A stretch of 64,000 nt of DNA from Ktedonospora formicarum (GCF_016587355.1 NZ_BNJF01000001.1:3997721-4061720), one strand, 5' to 3'; shown: positions 23,746 through 32,605, counted from the first letter of the stretch. Numbers and translations: made by a program. The notes: generated by a model from the letters alone, not told the origin.

Positions 23746-25056
23746 ATGGAAGAAGAGTCTCCAGGCCTTGCCAAAGATACACAGAGAGTTGAGGGATTAC
23801 TAGATCAATTGGGCGCACGTTATGATCAGCTTGTTTTAAAGGCAGAAGGCGATGAAGCGTCCTCGTCTCCAAATTCCGTGGATGATTCCCCTCCGCTACC
23901 TGGTAGCTGGCTAAACAGCCTCAAACAATCGGATCAAAACTCTGTTTCGCCTGAGACTTCTCGTATTTCCTCCCAGGCGTTACAAGAGTTAGGAAAAGAA
24001 ACTTCTCACTCTGGAATAAGTCTGACTCAGTCGATGGCTTTCCCTCAAATTCCGGGCGCATGGGCGACCAACCATATCTCTCAAACTGGCAGCCTGAGCA
24101 CTCCTCCAGTGTCCTCGAAGACAAAGGAGCTGGATGCAGATGTTCTCTTGCTTATGCCAGATGACTCCACGTCTGATACTCAAGCCAAAACCGATCCCTT
24201 TTCCTGGGACGGGGTGTCAACACCACCACTGACACCTATTCCTTTGACACCCATTCCTTTGAAACTACTACAGAAGAGTGCATCAAACAACAAGAGGAGA
24301 CGCTTTTCAATCGCGGCTATTATCTGTCTGGTCGTGCTTGGTGCTGCGGGCGCTTCCTGGTTGTTGCTGCAACAGGTATCGCAAACACCAGATCAAATTG
24401 CTCAGGAGATGCAACAGAGGGTTGGCGCGAGTACCACGCCTATAAGCACGCCTGGGAAACAGCTTCCTCCAAATCAAACGGCGGTCTCGTCACCTCATTC
24501 CCTAACGCCGTCATCACACAAGGCGACGCCGACTCCTCCGCTTGCAGGTTCTACGCCGACGGTAGTACCAACGCAGGTCCCGACGCAGGCTACGAATCCT
24601 TCAACCACTCAGACGACATTTATCTCTTTTGAAGATGGCGGGCTGGATGGTTGGACTCATACCAATGGAGGTGGTACTACAAGCATCAAGAATCTCGCCA
24701 CAAGCAGCGCAGTGGACGGGAGCCATGTATTGATGGTAACCTATGGTCCCGACAATGCTGATAACTACCCTGCTGTGGGTACGAGTAACCTTCCCGCGTC
24801 TCTCAACGTGGGGCAGACGATACACGCTTCTGTTCTCAAGACGCAGGGATCAGATGTGGAGGTTGGTATTTATCTCATAGACCAGACGGGTCAATGGTTT
24901 CTTCCAGAGAGCGCTTATATCCAGGTCAACAATAGTCAGACATGGTATAACGTCACTCTAACCGTTCCTTCATCCCTAAAAGGCCCTATTACCCAGCTTG
25001 GCATCTCGCTCTATGGTCACGATGCCGTGATCTACATCGATAATTTTAGCTGGTAA
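23746..25056 (+). CDS. single-pass membrane protein with C-terminal carbohydrate-binding-like domain
   Basis: 436 residues. The cytoplasmic N-terminal 185 residues are Ser/Pro-rich and low-complexity. One transmembrane helix lies at about 188-210 (FSIAAIICLVVLGAAGASWLLL), followed by a Thr/Pro linker (ATPTPPLAGSTPTVVPTQVP). The last 150 residues (FISFEDGGLDGWTHTNGG to IYIDNFSW) have the outline of a jelly-roll carbohydrate-binding module, with the typical opening FEDG..DGW and closing IYIDNF. It is probably anchored in the membrane with the binding domain outside. ATG 23746 has AAAGGA upstream. The ligand is unknown. A similar Pro/Thr linker occurs in the anti-sigma factor at 12198. Confidence 0.75.
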   Translation: MEEESPGLAKDTQRVEGLLDQLGARYDQLVLKAEGDEASSSPNSVDDSPPLPGSWLNSLKQSDQNSVSPETSRISSQALQELGKETSHSGISLTQSMAFPQIPGAWATNHISQTGSLSTPPVSSKTKELDADVLLLMPDDSTSDTQAKTDPFSWDGVSTPPLTPIPLTPIPLKLLQKSASNNKRRRFSIAAIICLVVLGAAGASWLLLQQVSQTPDQIAQEMQQRVGASTTPISTPGKQLPPNQTAVSSPHSLTPSSHKATPTPPLAGSTPTVVPTQVPTQATNPSTTQTTFISFEDGGLDGWTHTNGGGTTSIKNLATSSAVDGSHVLMVTYGPDNADNYPAVGTSNLPASLNVGQTIHASVLKTQGSDVEVGIYLIDQTGQWFLPESAYIQVNNSQTWYNVTLTVPSSLKGPITQLGISLYGHDAVIYIDNFSW

Positions 25057-25067
25057 TTACCTATTCT

Positions 25068-25099
25068 AGCAAGAACCGGCTCCTTTGCTATGTTTTTTT
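25068..25099 (+). terminator. weak terminator after the jelly-roll protein gene
   Basis: AGCAA and TTGCT form a short stem, followed by ATGTTTTTTT. The stem is weak, so the call rests mainly on the T run and position. Confidence 0.4.
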
Positions 25100-25165
25100 C
25101 GGGTTTTGAAATAGCCCTGCTAAAGTGTGAGCGAGGCTTGACTTTCTTAGGGGTGGTCAGTATAC

Positions 25166-25195
25166 TTGACATATAACTTATAGTTTGTGATCCAT
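25166..25195 (+). promoter_or_regulatory. candidate promoter of the T-box leader
   Basis: A perfect TTGACA lies at 25166-25171. The -10 is weak (ATCCAT at 18-bp spacing). It is placed correctly for a transcript beginning at the T-box stem I. Confidence 0.45.
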
Positions 25196-25196
25196 A

Positions 25197-25503
25197 GAGA
25201 AGTCGGCGCGAGGGAAGAAGCCAGAACGCACGCGAAAAGACCAGCGAGGTGGAGAGAGTGAGAGTCCACCATTTTGTACGCGTATGGTGTGCCCCCCTCA
25301 GACTCTTGAGAGAGTCACGACGCGGAACGAACGCGGACTCGTTAATGAGTCGCAAGTAATTCTAGCCGGAAGCCCTCCGTTATCATGGGGCAAGGCATCG
25401 AAGAGTGGCGCGTTGTTATAGTTTGCGTTATCGATTCCGTGCCTGGTGAGTGGAGAGGTTCTCTTATCAGGAGAAGCTTTCAATTCAGGTGGTACCACGG
25501 GCT
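25197..25503 (+). ncRNA. T-box riboswitch upstream of the alanyl-tRNA synthetase-like gene
   Basis: The conserved T-box sequence TCAGGTGGTACCACGGG lies at 25486-25502, about 290 nt into a structured leader. An apical stem I element GGTGGAGAGAGTGAGAGTCC with a GAGAG bulge is visible near 25250. The antiterminator is followed by an intrinsic terminator. T-boxes bind an uncharged tRNA through a specifier codon and its free 3' end, and then allow read-through. I could not assign the specifier with confidence. Alanine is expected from the downstream gene. Confidence 0.88.
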
Positions 25504-25528
25504 TTTGTAAGCTTTAAGATAAAGATAC

Positions 25529-25567
25529 AGCCCGCCCTGAGCAATATATGCTTGGGGCGGGCTTTTT
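25529..25567 (+). terminator. T-box controlled intrinsic terminator
   Basis: AGCCCGCCC (25529-25537) pairs with GGGCGGGCT (25555-25563), followed by TTTT. It lies 27 bp after the T-box motif. The linker up to the start codon (25568-25739) shows no other feature. Confidence 0.88.
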
Positions 25568-25739
25568 GTTGTGCTGTTCGAGCTTTCGCTCAACCTTAAT
25601 CGGAGCAATGAGCGAGCAGGCAAGTGAAAAGCGAGCTGTTTCCGGGCATGATTACACAGGGATACCTGTATTGACTGGCGATCAGGCGTGTCGGCGCGAC
25701 TTATGGGTATTCGTTCACACAAAATGAGGAGTGTACGTC

Positions 25740-27074
25740 ATGACAACAGTTTTAAGTTCGCAAGAGATCGTTCAGCGTTACCTGGAATACTTTCGACGGC
25801 ATGGGCATTATGAACTGACGCCGAGCCCGCTCGCGGTACCGGGGAATAGTACATCCTTTATTATCGCGGGGATGCAGCCCTTATTGCCCTATCTGCGAGG
25901 GCTTGAGATGCCACCCAGCCCACGCCTCTCCTCGCTTCAGCGCTGTCTGCGCACGGATGACGCGGACGCGGTGGGGATTAACGGGCGTAAGATAAGCGCG
26001 TTCACGATGCTGGGCAACTGGTCCATCGGGGATTACTGGAAGCGTGAGGCGATAGAGATGGCGATGGAGATGTTGGTTGAGCATCTGGGGCTAGATGTTA
26101 GCCGGTTCTGGGTGAGCGTCTACGCGGGGGATGAGTCGCTAGGGCTGCCACAGGATGACGAGGCGATTCGCGAATGGCAGCGAGTGGGGATGCCTGACGC
26201 GCAGATTGTAGCGTTGGGAACTGAGGATAACCTCTGGACAATGGGGGATGGTCCTGGTCCCTGTGGCCCCTGCTCGGAGATCTATGTTGATCGGGGGAGC
26301 GAGTGGGGATGTGGGCGCGCGACGTGTCGCCCAGGGTGTGATTGTGAGCGCTTTCTGGAGGTCTGGAACCTGGTCTTTATGCAGTATGAGCGGCATGTAG
26401 ATGGCACTATGACCGAATTGCCGCTACGGAATATTGACACTGGCATGGGTTTGGAGCGCATGGCGATGGCGTTGCAGGGCAGTGAATCCATCTTCTCGAT
26501 AGACCTCTTCCAGCCCGCGCTGGAATGTCTGCGAGAACTTGCGCCAGAGCGCGAAGGGGAGATGCCTCGCACCCGACGTATGATCGTAGATCACGCGCGC
26601 GCGGTCATGTTGGCGGGTTTGGTAGGGGTAGGTCCGGGTCGGACCGGACGTGACTCGGTCGTGCGACGCCTGATCCGGCGCGCGGCGCGTCAGGGCTATG
26701 TACTGGGTATCGAGCGCCCTTTCCTGAGCGAGCTATTGCGACCGCTAATGGAGGGGCATGGCGATCTGCTCACGCCAGAGGAGAGGGAGAAAGTGCCAGC
26801 GCTGGCGCAGATGATGGAGCAGGAAGAGCGCATGTTCTCGCGCGTGCTGAGCAGGGGGCTACCTTTGTTGGAGCGCTTGCGAGGCGATGAGCGAGGATAT
26901 GTCGACGGCGAAGAGGTGTATAAGTTACACTCGGATCGAGGCTTCCCAACGGATCTGGTGGTCGAGATTCTCGCGGAGAAGGGACTGAGCGTCGACTGGC
27001 AGCGCTATGAGCAGGCGCGTGAAGAGCATAGTCAGGTCAGTCGCAGGAGTGTTGAGAGCCACTTTCAGCAGTAA
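25740..27074 (+). CDS. stand-alone alanyl-tRNA synthetase catalytic/tRNA-recognition module
   Basis: 444 residues matching only the first half of AlaRS. The class II motifs are present: FTMLGNWSIGDYWKREAIEM (motif 2 region), WNLVFMQYER, and NIDTGMGLERMAMALQG (motif 3). They are followed by the tRNA-recognition part with RMIVDHARAVMLAGLVGVGP and VVRRLIRRAARQGYVLG. The editing domain (HxxxH...CxxxH) and C-Ala domain are absent, and the protein ends where they should begin. A Cys-rich insert (WGCGRATCRPGCDC) replaces part of the catalytic domain. The start at ATG 25740 has GAGGAG upstream. It may be a second AlaRS, an alanine-activating enzyme for another pathway, or one that needs a separate editing protein. 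T-box control supports a role linked to tRNA-Ala charging. Confidence 0.87.
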   Translation: MTTVLSSQEIVQRYLEYFRRHGHYELTPSPLAVPGNSTSFIIAGMQPLLPYLRGLEMPPSPRLSSLQRCLRTDDADAVGINGRKISAFTMLGNWSIGDYWKREAIEMAMEMLVEHLGLDVSRFWVSVYAGDESLGLPQDDEAIREWQRVGMPDAQIVALGTEDNLWTMGDGPGPCGPCSEIYVDRGSEWGCGRATCRPGCDCERFLEVWNLVFMQYERHVDGTMTELPLRNIDTGMGLERMAMALQGSESIFSIDLFQPALECLRELAPEREGEMPRTRRMIVDHARAVMLAGLVGVGPGRTGRDSVVRRLIRRAARQGYVLGIERPFLSELLRPLMEGHGDLLTPEEREKVPALAQMMEQEERMFSRVLSRGLPLLERLRGDERGYVDGEEVYKLHSDRGFPTDLVVEILAEKGLSVDWQRYEQAREEHSQVSRRSVESHFQQ

Positions 27075-27083
27075 GGATGGGAT

Positions 27084-27113
27084 GCCGTTGCTGAAGCGAC
27101 GCGGCTATATATG
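27084..27113 (+). repeat. short dispersed repeat after the AlaRS-like gene
   Basis: GCCGTTGCTGAAGCGACGCG then GCTATATATG, a near-consensus copy 9 bp after the stop codon. Confidence 0.82.
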
Positions 27114-27229
27114 GGTGGAGTGGGTAATATTGGGAGGCTTGAGAAGGCGCAGTGTGAGTTGTGTGGAGTGCTTCGTACGGATTTTTGATGGGAGGGGTCT
27201 TAAATAGCGAATTGCGCGTCTGAGTAAGA

Positions 27230-27276
27230 GGATGCGTATGCCACCATGGGCTGGAAGTGGCATACGCATCCCTTTT
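27230..27276 (+). terminator. terminator after the AlaRS-like gene
   Basis: GGATGCGTATGCCAC (27230-27244) pairs perfectly with GTGGCATACGCATCC (27257-27271), followed by CTTTT. Nothing further was recognised up to the EamA gene start at 27492. Confidence 0.82.
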
Positions 27277-27491
27277 GTGCTTCTTTCCTGAATATTGGGT
27301 CGCGCTGGCATGGAGCCAATTTGGCTTCCGGCATGCGATTTTGTGGCATAAATGGCTCTTTACGGATGGGTTAGTGGGCTTATATACTGCAAGGAGAGTT
27401 TGTTGTGGGTGGGGATCAAGAGTCTTTTGTATTCGAAATAATAAATAGATCGATATTGGCTTTTTTTAGAGAAGGAGTTTTCAGAACAAGT

Positions 27492-28487
27492 ATGTCACGC
27501 CAGGCTACACATTCGCATTCATCATCACAACGTGCTTCGTATGATACACCTTCGATTATCGCACTCTCGCTGACCCTGGTGCTCTGGGCTTCGGCCTTCG
27601 CTGGTATCCGGGCTGGGCTGGAAGGGTATAGTCCGGGGGCGCTCATCCTCTTGCGCTTTCTCATCGCCTCGGGCGCGCTGATCATTTATGCCCTGGTGAC
27701 GCGAATGCGTATGCCTGAGCTACGTGACATCCCCGCTATGATCTTGCTGGGTGGAATTGGCATTACCATCTACCAGTTCGGGCTGAGCTATGGAGAGACG
27801 AGCGTTACCGCTGGCACGGCGGGCCTGTTGATCGCGACAGTGCCTTGCTTCACGGTGCTGCTGGCGACAATCTTTCTGGGGGAACGCTTCTCTGTCTGGG
27901 GCTGGGTCGGCATGGCAATTAGTTTCGTGGGGGTTGTGCTCATTTCCTTTAATGGAGAGGGAGGGCTAAGCTTTACGCCGGGCGCGTTGCTAATTCTCCT
28001 GGCTTCATTTTCTGAGAGTGTCTATTTTGTCATTCAGAAACGCTACCTGCGCAAGTATACGGGTTTAGAGCTGGCAACCTACAACCTCTGGGGTGGCACG
28101 CTCTTCATGTTAATCTTCCTGCCTGCCCTCTGGTCGGAGTTGCCGCATGCGCCGCTGGGAGCGACACTTTCTGTCGCTTTCCTGGGACTTTTCCCAGCCG
28201 CTATTGCCAACCTCTTATGGACTTTCGCGCTCTCGCGCTCTAGTGCCTCAAAGGCCATTACTTTTCTCTGTGTCTCGCCTGTGGTTTCGCTTGTGATAGC
28301 TTGGGTCTGGCTGAGGGAAGTGCCAACGTTGATAGCGCTGGGTGGCGGATTTGTTGTGATCCTGGGAGTAGTGCTCATTAACTTTAAAGGGAAGGTCGAG
28401 ACGAAGCACGAAGCGCCGCTAGTTCCTGAGGCACACCCGGTCGAAGTCCTGCTACCAGATGAGCAGGTTACTGCGACACCAGAATAG
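27492..28487 (+). CDS. EamA/DMT-family permease
   Basis: A 331-residue membrane protein of the drug/metabolite transporter superfamily. Ten hydrophobic helices form two EamA repeats: the first from SIIALSLTLVLWASAFAGIR to about residue 150, the second from TPGALLILLASFSESVYFVI to VVILGVVLINF. The family exports amino acids, nucleosides or other small metabolites, and the substrate is unknown. ATG 27492 is preferred over the longer frame at 27405. AAGGAG is 14 nt upstream, a long spacing. It ends 5 bp from the convergent DCC-family gene, with no terminator between. Confidence 0.9.
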   Translation: MSRQATHSHSSSQRASYDTPSIIALSLTLVLWASAFAGIRAGLEGYSPGALILLRFLIASGALIIYALVTRMRMPELRDIPAMILLGGIGITIYQFGLSYGETSVTAGTAGLLIATVPCFTVLLATIFLGERFSVWGWVGMAISFVGVVLISFNGEGGLSFTPGALLILLASFSESVYFVIQKRYLRKYTGLELATYNLWGGTLFMLIFLPALWSELPHAPLGATLSVAFLGLFPAAIANLLWTFALSRSSASKAITFLCVSPVVSLVIAWVWLREVPTLIALGGGFVVILGVVLINFKGKVETKHEAPLVPEAHPVEVLLPDEQVTATPE

Positions 28488-28492
28488 CGAGC

Positions 28493-28909
28493 TTACGCAT
28501 CGCCGCATCGCGCGCCGGGTCGCTGGCAATAGGGAGTTACACCGGGAAAGTGGCTACGATTGCGCGCGATCCAGGCGTAGAGGGCGTCCGCGAGTTTCGC
28601 GAGGGGAGGAAGCCGGTAGAGTGTTGTAAAGATGGGCAGGATGATCAGCCCATCGAGAATGGAACTGACGGCATGTGCGCCTGCGAATTTGTGCCCATCG
28701 GGCATGGCGATCCAGACCGTCTGTTCACATTGTGGGACTGTGAGACCGTAGCTTTCGGGGAGATCTGGTTGCTGGAAGGGGGTGAAGGAGAAGATGCCAC
28801 GCCAGTCACAGCGCTGAATGATAGTCACGATTGCCGTACAGAAGTCGCAGCTTCCATCGAAGATAATGAGCGTTGACTGTTTGCCGCTGGAGCGCTGGGT
28901 CAGGTCCAT
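28493..28909 (-). CDS. DCC-family thiol-disulfide oxidoreductase-like protein (DUF393)
   Basis: 138 residues with the defining N-terminal motif IIFDGSCDFCTAIVTIIQRC (the family's DGxCxxC) and the middle LTVPQCEQTVWIAM segment. The C-terminal part contains LPPLAKLADALYAWIARNR, typical of the family. The two Cys of the CDFC pair suggest redox activity in a thioredoxin-like fold. The physiological partner is unknown. ATG 28909 has AAAGGA upstream on the minus strand. It is monocistronic. Confidence 0.88.
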   Translation of the reverse strand: MDLTQRSSGKQSTLIIFDGSCDFCTAIVTIIQRCDWRGIFSFTPFQQPDLPESYGLTVPQCEQTVWIAMPDGHKFAGAHAVSSILDGLIILPIFTTLYRLPPLAKLADALYAWIARNRSHFPGVTPYCQRPGARCGDA

Positions 28910-29010
28910 GAGCTATCCTTTCTGATCCTGAACATTGACTGTATGCTTGCTCTTATTGTAGCGCGCACCAGGCTTATACGCCAGGATTGGTAGAGGCGCT
29001 TCTTAAAAAG

Positions 29011-29053
29011 GTGAGGGGGTAGCGATGTCATAAAATCATCGCCACCCCCTCGC
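29011..29053. terminator. hairpin in the spacer between DCC and RyR-like genes
   Basis: GTGAGGGGGTAGCGATG (29011-29027) pairs with CATCGCCACCCCCTCGC (29037-29053) with two mismatches. The position suits termination of the minus-strand RyR-like gene. Confidence 0.7.
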
Positions 29054-29157
29054 TTACACGCAAAGATGCTTTTGTGCTTTATTCAAACCTTGCCAAATAG
29101 AAGGATCAGCCTATCACGCTCCTTTTCAGGATTGATGAAGTTGAGCCTCGGATGTAA

Positions 29158-29589
29158 CTAGCCCACGAGTTGGATAGCCAGGCGGATGACCACCCGGTCC
29201 TTCTCCTTCTCCGGCTCGGGGAGGCGGTTGTAGGGCCTCCTCTGTATCGCCGAAGCCCAGCTCCCGTTACGCGAGAGCCAGTTCACGTGCAGGCGGGCGC
29301 TGGCCTCCTCCAGCGTCGCCTCGTCGTTGAGGGACTTCCCCTCACGCTTGAGCTGCTGCACGATGTCGATGGCAGCCTTGGCGGAGGCCAGGTTCTCGGC
29401 CTGCCAGTCCGTTGGCAGGTCCCTGAAATCCGTCGCGGCGATGTCGACCTCGTTGGTGCCGTTCCTCCGGATCCACTGCTGATCCTGCTTGACCGGCTTC
29501 ATGCGGCGCTCGCCGCCGTGCTCGCGCTTCCAGGCAGCTTGCCATGCCTGGTGAAGCTGGCGTGCCAGCTCCTCGTTGGGTTGGGACAT
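29158..29589 (-). CDS. RyR-domain-like protein
   Basis: 143 residues. The C-terminal 70 residues match the RyR repeat outline: an Asn/His followed by WLSRNGSWA, then RPYNRLPEPEKEKDR. RyR modules occur in ryanodine receptors and in many short bacterial proteins, often next to ion-channel or defence genes. Here nothing relevant is adjacent. The N terminus is helical and charged. The codons look unusually rich in G and C compared with the neighbouring genes, which suggests transfer. An extended -10 promoter and a hairpin leader lie upstream (29819-29905). Confidence 0.7.
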   Translation of the reverse strand: MSQPNEELARQLHQAWQAAWKREHGGERRMKPVKQDQQWIRRNGTNEVDIAATDFRDLPTDWQAENLASAKAAIDIVQQLKREGKSLNDEATLEEASARLHVNWLSRNGSWASAIQRRPYNRLPEPEKEKDRVVIRLAIQLVG

Positions 29590-29818
29590 AGTAGGATTCT
29601 CCTCTCGCAGTTGAGCCTAAGCTCGGCGAGAAGAGACCTACTTTCCATCCCTCGAACGGTAGAGCAGAAATTAGTGGCACACGGGTTGTTTCCTCTCGTT
29701 GGCCCTAGAGAGAAATGCACGGTTTCATCTCTGGTGTGCAAAGCAGCGCTGTTTCTTCTCAGCGAGCCTGTTCGGCGCGAGACCGAAATGCGCACCTTCC
29801 CTTAATGTGCGAAAGGGT

Positions 29819-29905
29819 GTAGAAGTTTCAGCGATCATGCGCATACAGAGCGAAACTTCTACCTCTCTTGCAGTTGGGGATATGAATGATAGAGTTATTA
29901 TAACA
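29819..29905 (-). promoter_or_regulatory. extended -10 promoter and leader hairpin of the RyR-like gene
   Basis: On the minus strand TGTTATAAT (29905-29897) is a perfect extended -10 element. The same 9-mer precedes ftsH. Downstream, GTAGAAGTTTC (29819-29829) and GAAACTTCTAC (29852-29862) can form an 11-bp stem with an ATGCGCAT palindrome in the loop. The leader to the start codon would be about 300 nt. No other gene is seen in 29590-30035. Confidence 0.5.
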
Positions 29906-30035
29906 GGCATGTTTATGGTAAGTAAGCAATTTGTAGGGACAATTATGTAAGAAGAGCAGAGAGTTTTTATGTATTGCCTTCTTGTTTTGAAATTATGAAT
30001 CAGAGCAAAACATACGTTAAGAGTATGTAAGTGAA

Positions 30036-30073
30036 GAAGGGGGAGCAAGGCCAGAAAGTCTTGCTCCCCCTTC
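30036..30073 (-). terminator. terminator of the argJ-argD operon
   Basis: GAAGGGGGAGCAAG (30036-30049) pairs with CTTGCTCCCCCTTC (30060-30073). It lies 15 bp beyond the argD stop. On the minus strand it is followed by a short T-containing stretch. Confidence 0.8.
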
Positions 30074-30087
30074 GCGTTGGGGATATG

Positions 30088-31314
30088 TTACTGCGCTTGT
30101 GGGAGGGTTGCAACCTCGGAGAGGGTGTGATCGAGAATGGTCGCAGCCTCGTCGAGATCGGTCTTAGTGAGGACCAGGGGCGGAATCATGCGTAGGGTTG
30201 AGCCGCCGAGAGCATTGAGCAGAAGACCCTGCTGCATTGCGCGCCCGGCGATTTCGCCAGCCAGATCATGCTTGACATTGACGGCGCGCATCAGGCCGAT
30301 GCCGCGTGGGCTATCGATGATATTGCTGTACTTCGCGCAGAGTGTCTCAAGCTTCTGGTGCCAGTACTCACCCATCTTCGTCGCATTCTCAAGGAGATTC
30401 TGCTCCTTGATAGTTTTGATGGTCGCGACGCCAGCGGCGCAGGCGATGGGATTGCCGCCGAAGGTCGTACCGTGATCGCCGTAGGCGAAGATATCAGTTC
30501 GCTTCCCGGTCAACATGCCGCCTATGGGCACGCCGCCAGCCAGGCCCTTTGCCATCGTCACGATGTCGGGCGTAATGTCATAGTGCTCCCAGCTAAAGTA
30601 CTTGCCGGTGCGGCCAGCACCCGCCTGGACCTCGTCACAAATGAGCACAAGGTTCTGCTCATCGCACCACTGGCGTAGGCCCTGGAGGAACTCCGGACTT
30701 GAGGGCCAGATGCCGCCTTCACCCTGTACAGCCTCTACCAGAATCGCAGCAGTCTTCTCGCTAGTAGCCTGTTTCACGGCATCCAGGTCATTAAAGGGAA
30801 CCTGCTTGAAGCCGTCGGGCAGGGGGGCCCAGGAAGCCTGGTAGGCAGCCTGACCAGTCGCGGCAGTCGTCGCGAGTGTGCGACCGTGGAAACTGCGATC
30901 CATGCTAATGATTTCGTAAGCCCCGTTGCGATGGAGGCGACCATACTTACGAGCGAGTTTGATGGCTCCCTCGTTGGCCTCCGCGCCGCTATTGGAGAAG
31001 AATGAGCGCATGCCGCCGCTCAGGCTGGCGAGTTGCTCGGCAAGCTCAATCTGGCGGACATTGTAGTAGAGATTGGAGACATGGACGAGCTGGGTGACCT
31101 GCTCCTGCACAGCCTGAATCACGGCAGGATGGCAGTGTCCCAGGACGTTGACTGCGATCCCAGCCACAAAGTCTATATACTCTTTCCCCGTGCTATCCCA
31201 CACGCGGGTACCCTGACCACGTACGAGAGTGATAGGATGACGTTTGAAAGTGCCCTGATAGTACTGCTGTTCGAGGGCTGCCCAATCGCGTTGCTGCAAC
31301 TCCGTCGCTGTCAT
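30088..31314 (-). CDS. argD: acetylornithine aminotransferase
   Basis: A 408-residue class III PLP aminotransferase that converts N-acetylglutamate semialdehyde to N-acetylornithine. Signatures are DFVAGIAVNVLGHCHPAVIQ at the substrate side, SNSGAEANEGAIKLARKYG, LICDEVQAGAGRTGKYF with the PLP-contacting Asp, and the Schiff-base Lys in MAKGLAGGVPIGGM. The C terminus carries NALGGSTLRMIPPLVLT. It lies 79 bp downstream of argJ on the same strand, and the two are probably one arginine-biosynthesis operon. The same fold includes ornithine aminotransferase, but the argJ neighbour favours argD. Confidence 0.94.
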   Translation of the reverse strand: MTATELQQRDWAALEQQYYQGTFKRHPITLVRGQGTRVWDSTGKEYIDFVAGIAVNVLGHCHPAVIQAVQEQVTQLVHVSNLYYNVRQIELAEQLASLSGGMRSFFSNSGAEANEGAIKLARKYGRLHRNGAYEIISMDRSFHGRTLATTAATGQAAYQASWAPLPDGFKQVPFNDLDAVKQATSEKTAAILVEAVQGEGGIWPSSPEFLQGLRQWCDEQNLVLICDEVQAGAGRTGKYFSWEHYDITPDIVTMAKGLAGGVPIGGMLTGKRTDIFAYGDHGTTFGGNPIACAAGVATIKTIKEQNLLENATKMGEYWHQKLETLCAKYSNIIDSPRGIGLMRAVNVKHDLAGEIAGRAMQQGLLLNALGGSTLRMIPPLVLTKTDLDEAATILDHTLSEVATLPQAQ

Positions 31315-31393
31315 AGTATAAAGCTCCTCATTGTCTAATAGTGTCCGATTATTAAAGAATCACGTCAGGAGGGAAGATACGTGCGTATCGCTC

Positions 31394-32605
31394 CTAACGC
31401 GTATAGAGAGAGTTTTCGTCAATGTAGCCATGGGTAAGATCGCAGCCCCAGGCGGTCGCCTCGCCATCGCCGAGGTGCAGGTCAATAGTGATGATAACCT
31501 CGTCACCAGCCATAGCCGCATGGGCCTGGTCCTGGTCGTAGTCAATAGCGATGCCCTGGCGGGTAATCTGGGTCTCGCCCACGAAGATATCGAAGGCATT
31601 CTGATCGAACTCGCAACCGCTGGAACCAGCCGCCGCCGCGATACGGCCCCAGTTGGGATCTCCGCCTGCCAGCGCGCACTGCCAGAGGGGCGAATAGGTC
31701 AGGGAACGAGCTGCCTTCACGGCATCAGCCTTATTACGCGCGCCGCGTACGTTGATGGTTTGGATCTTTGTCGCGCCCTCGCCATCGCGTGCCATCTCGC
31801 GAGCTAGTTTGAATGTTATCTGGCGCAGGGCCTGGACGAACGTTGGGGCATCGGGATGTTGTGCGTTGAGCGGCGTGTTATCAACCAGCCCGTTCGCGAA
31901 GACCATGCAGGTATCGTTGGTTGACATATCGCCATCGACTGAGATCATATTATAGCTATCATCAACAGCCTCTTTGAGCACCTGCTGAAGCCATGCCTGT
32001 TCGACTGCCGCATCGGTGGTAATATAGCTCAACATGGTCGCCATATTGGGGCGGATCATGCCTGAACCTTTGGTCACGCCTCCCAGGCGTACCGTCTTAC
32101 CTTCTATCTCAAACTCCAACGCCATCCTTTTAGGGTGGGTATCGGTGGTCATAATAGCTTCGGCGAAGGCATTGCCGTCGGTGGTGCTAAGTTCGATCTG
32201 CTGGATGCCTGCCTCAATCTTTTCCATTGGAAGCTGGCGACCGATGATGCCTGTTGAAGAGCAGAAGACCAGATCTTCGGCGATGCCGAGCTTGCTCGCG
32301 GTGAAGCTCGTCATCTGATAGGCATTATCAAGGCCCTGCTGTCCTGTCGCGCAGTTGGCGTTGCCGCTATTCACTACTATGGCTTGAGCTTTGCCGCCCT
32401 TGAGTCGCTCCTGGCAGAGCAGCACTGGCGCGGCGCGCAGATTGTGTGTAGTGAAGACTCCAGCGACAGTGCAGGGGACATCAGAAACCAGGATCGCGAG
32501 GTCTTTAATACCGGCATCCGACTTGATGCCGCAAGAGGTCGTGCCAGTGCGAAAGCCCTTGGGAGCCGTCACACACTGGTCGATTTCATGAAATAGATCT
32601 GCCAC
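31394..32605 (-). CDS. argJ: bifunctional glutamate N-acetyltransferase/amino-acid acetyltransferase
   Basis: A 403-residue enzyme that moves the acetyl group from N-acetylornithine to glutamate, recycling acetyl in arginine synthesis. The Ntn-type self-cleavage site is Thr190 in KGSGMIRPNMATML, which yields alpha and beta chains. The N-terminal TAPKGFRTGTTSCGIK and C-terminal AAAGSSGCEFDQN also fit. The C terminus ends in ENSLYTR. Only two arg genes are present here. The gene starts at ATG 32605, 19 bp from a three-unit repeat array. A T-box lies some 600 bp upstream on the same strand. Confidence 0.95.
   Translation of the reverse strand: MADLFHEIDQCVTAPKGFRTGTTSCGIKSDAGIKDLAILVSDVPCTVAGVFTTHNLRAAPVLLCQERLKGGKAQAIVVNSGNANCATGQQGLDNAYQMTSFTASKLGIAEDLVFCSSTGIIGRQLPMEKIEAGIQQIELSTTDGNAFAEAIMTTDTHPKRMALEFEIEGKTVRLGGVTKGSGMIRPNMATMLSYITTDAAVEQAWLQQVLKEAVDDSYNMISVDGDMSTNDTCMVFANGLVDNTPLNAQHPDAPTFVQALRQITFKLAREMARDGEGATKIQTINVRGARNKADAVKAARSLTYSPLWQCALAGGDPNWGRIAAAAGSSGCEFDQNAFDIFVGETQITRQGIAIDYDQDQAHAAMAGDEVIITIDLHLGDGEATAWGCDLTHGYIDENSLYTR

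Noticed and set aside
29170..29805. Plus-strand 211-codon frame over the RyR-like gene
   Set aside because: The minus-strand frame has the RyR motif order and a promoter. The plus frame is a GC-rich shadow.
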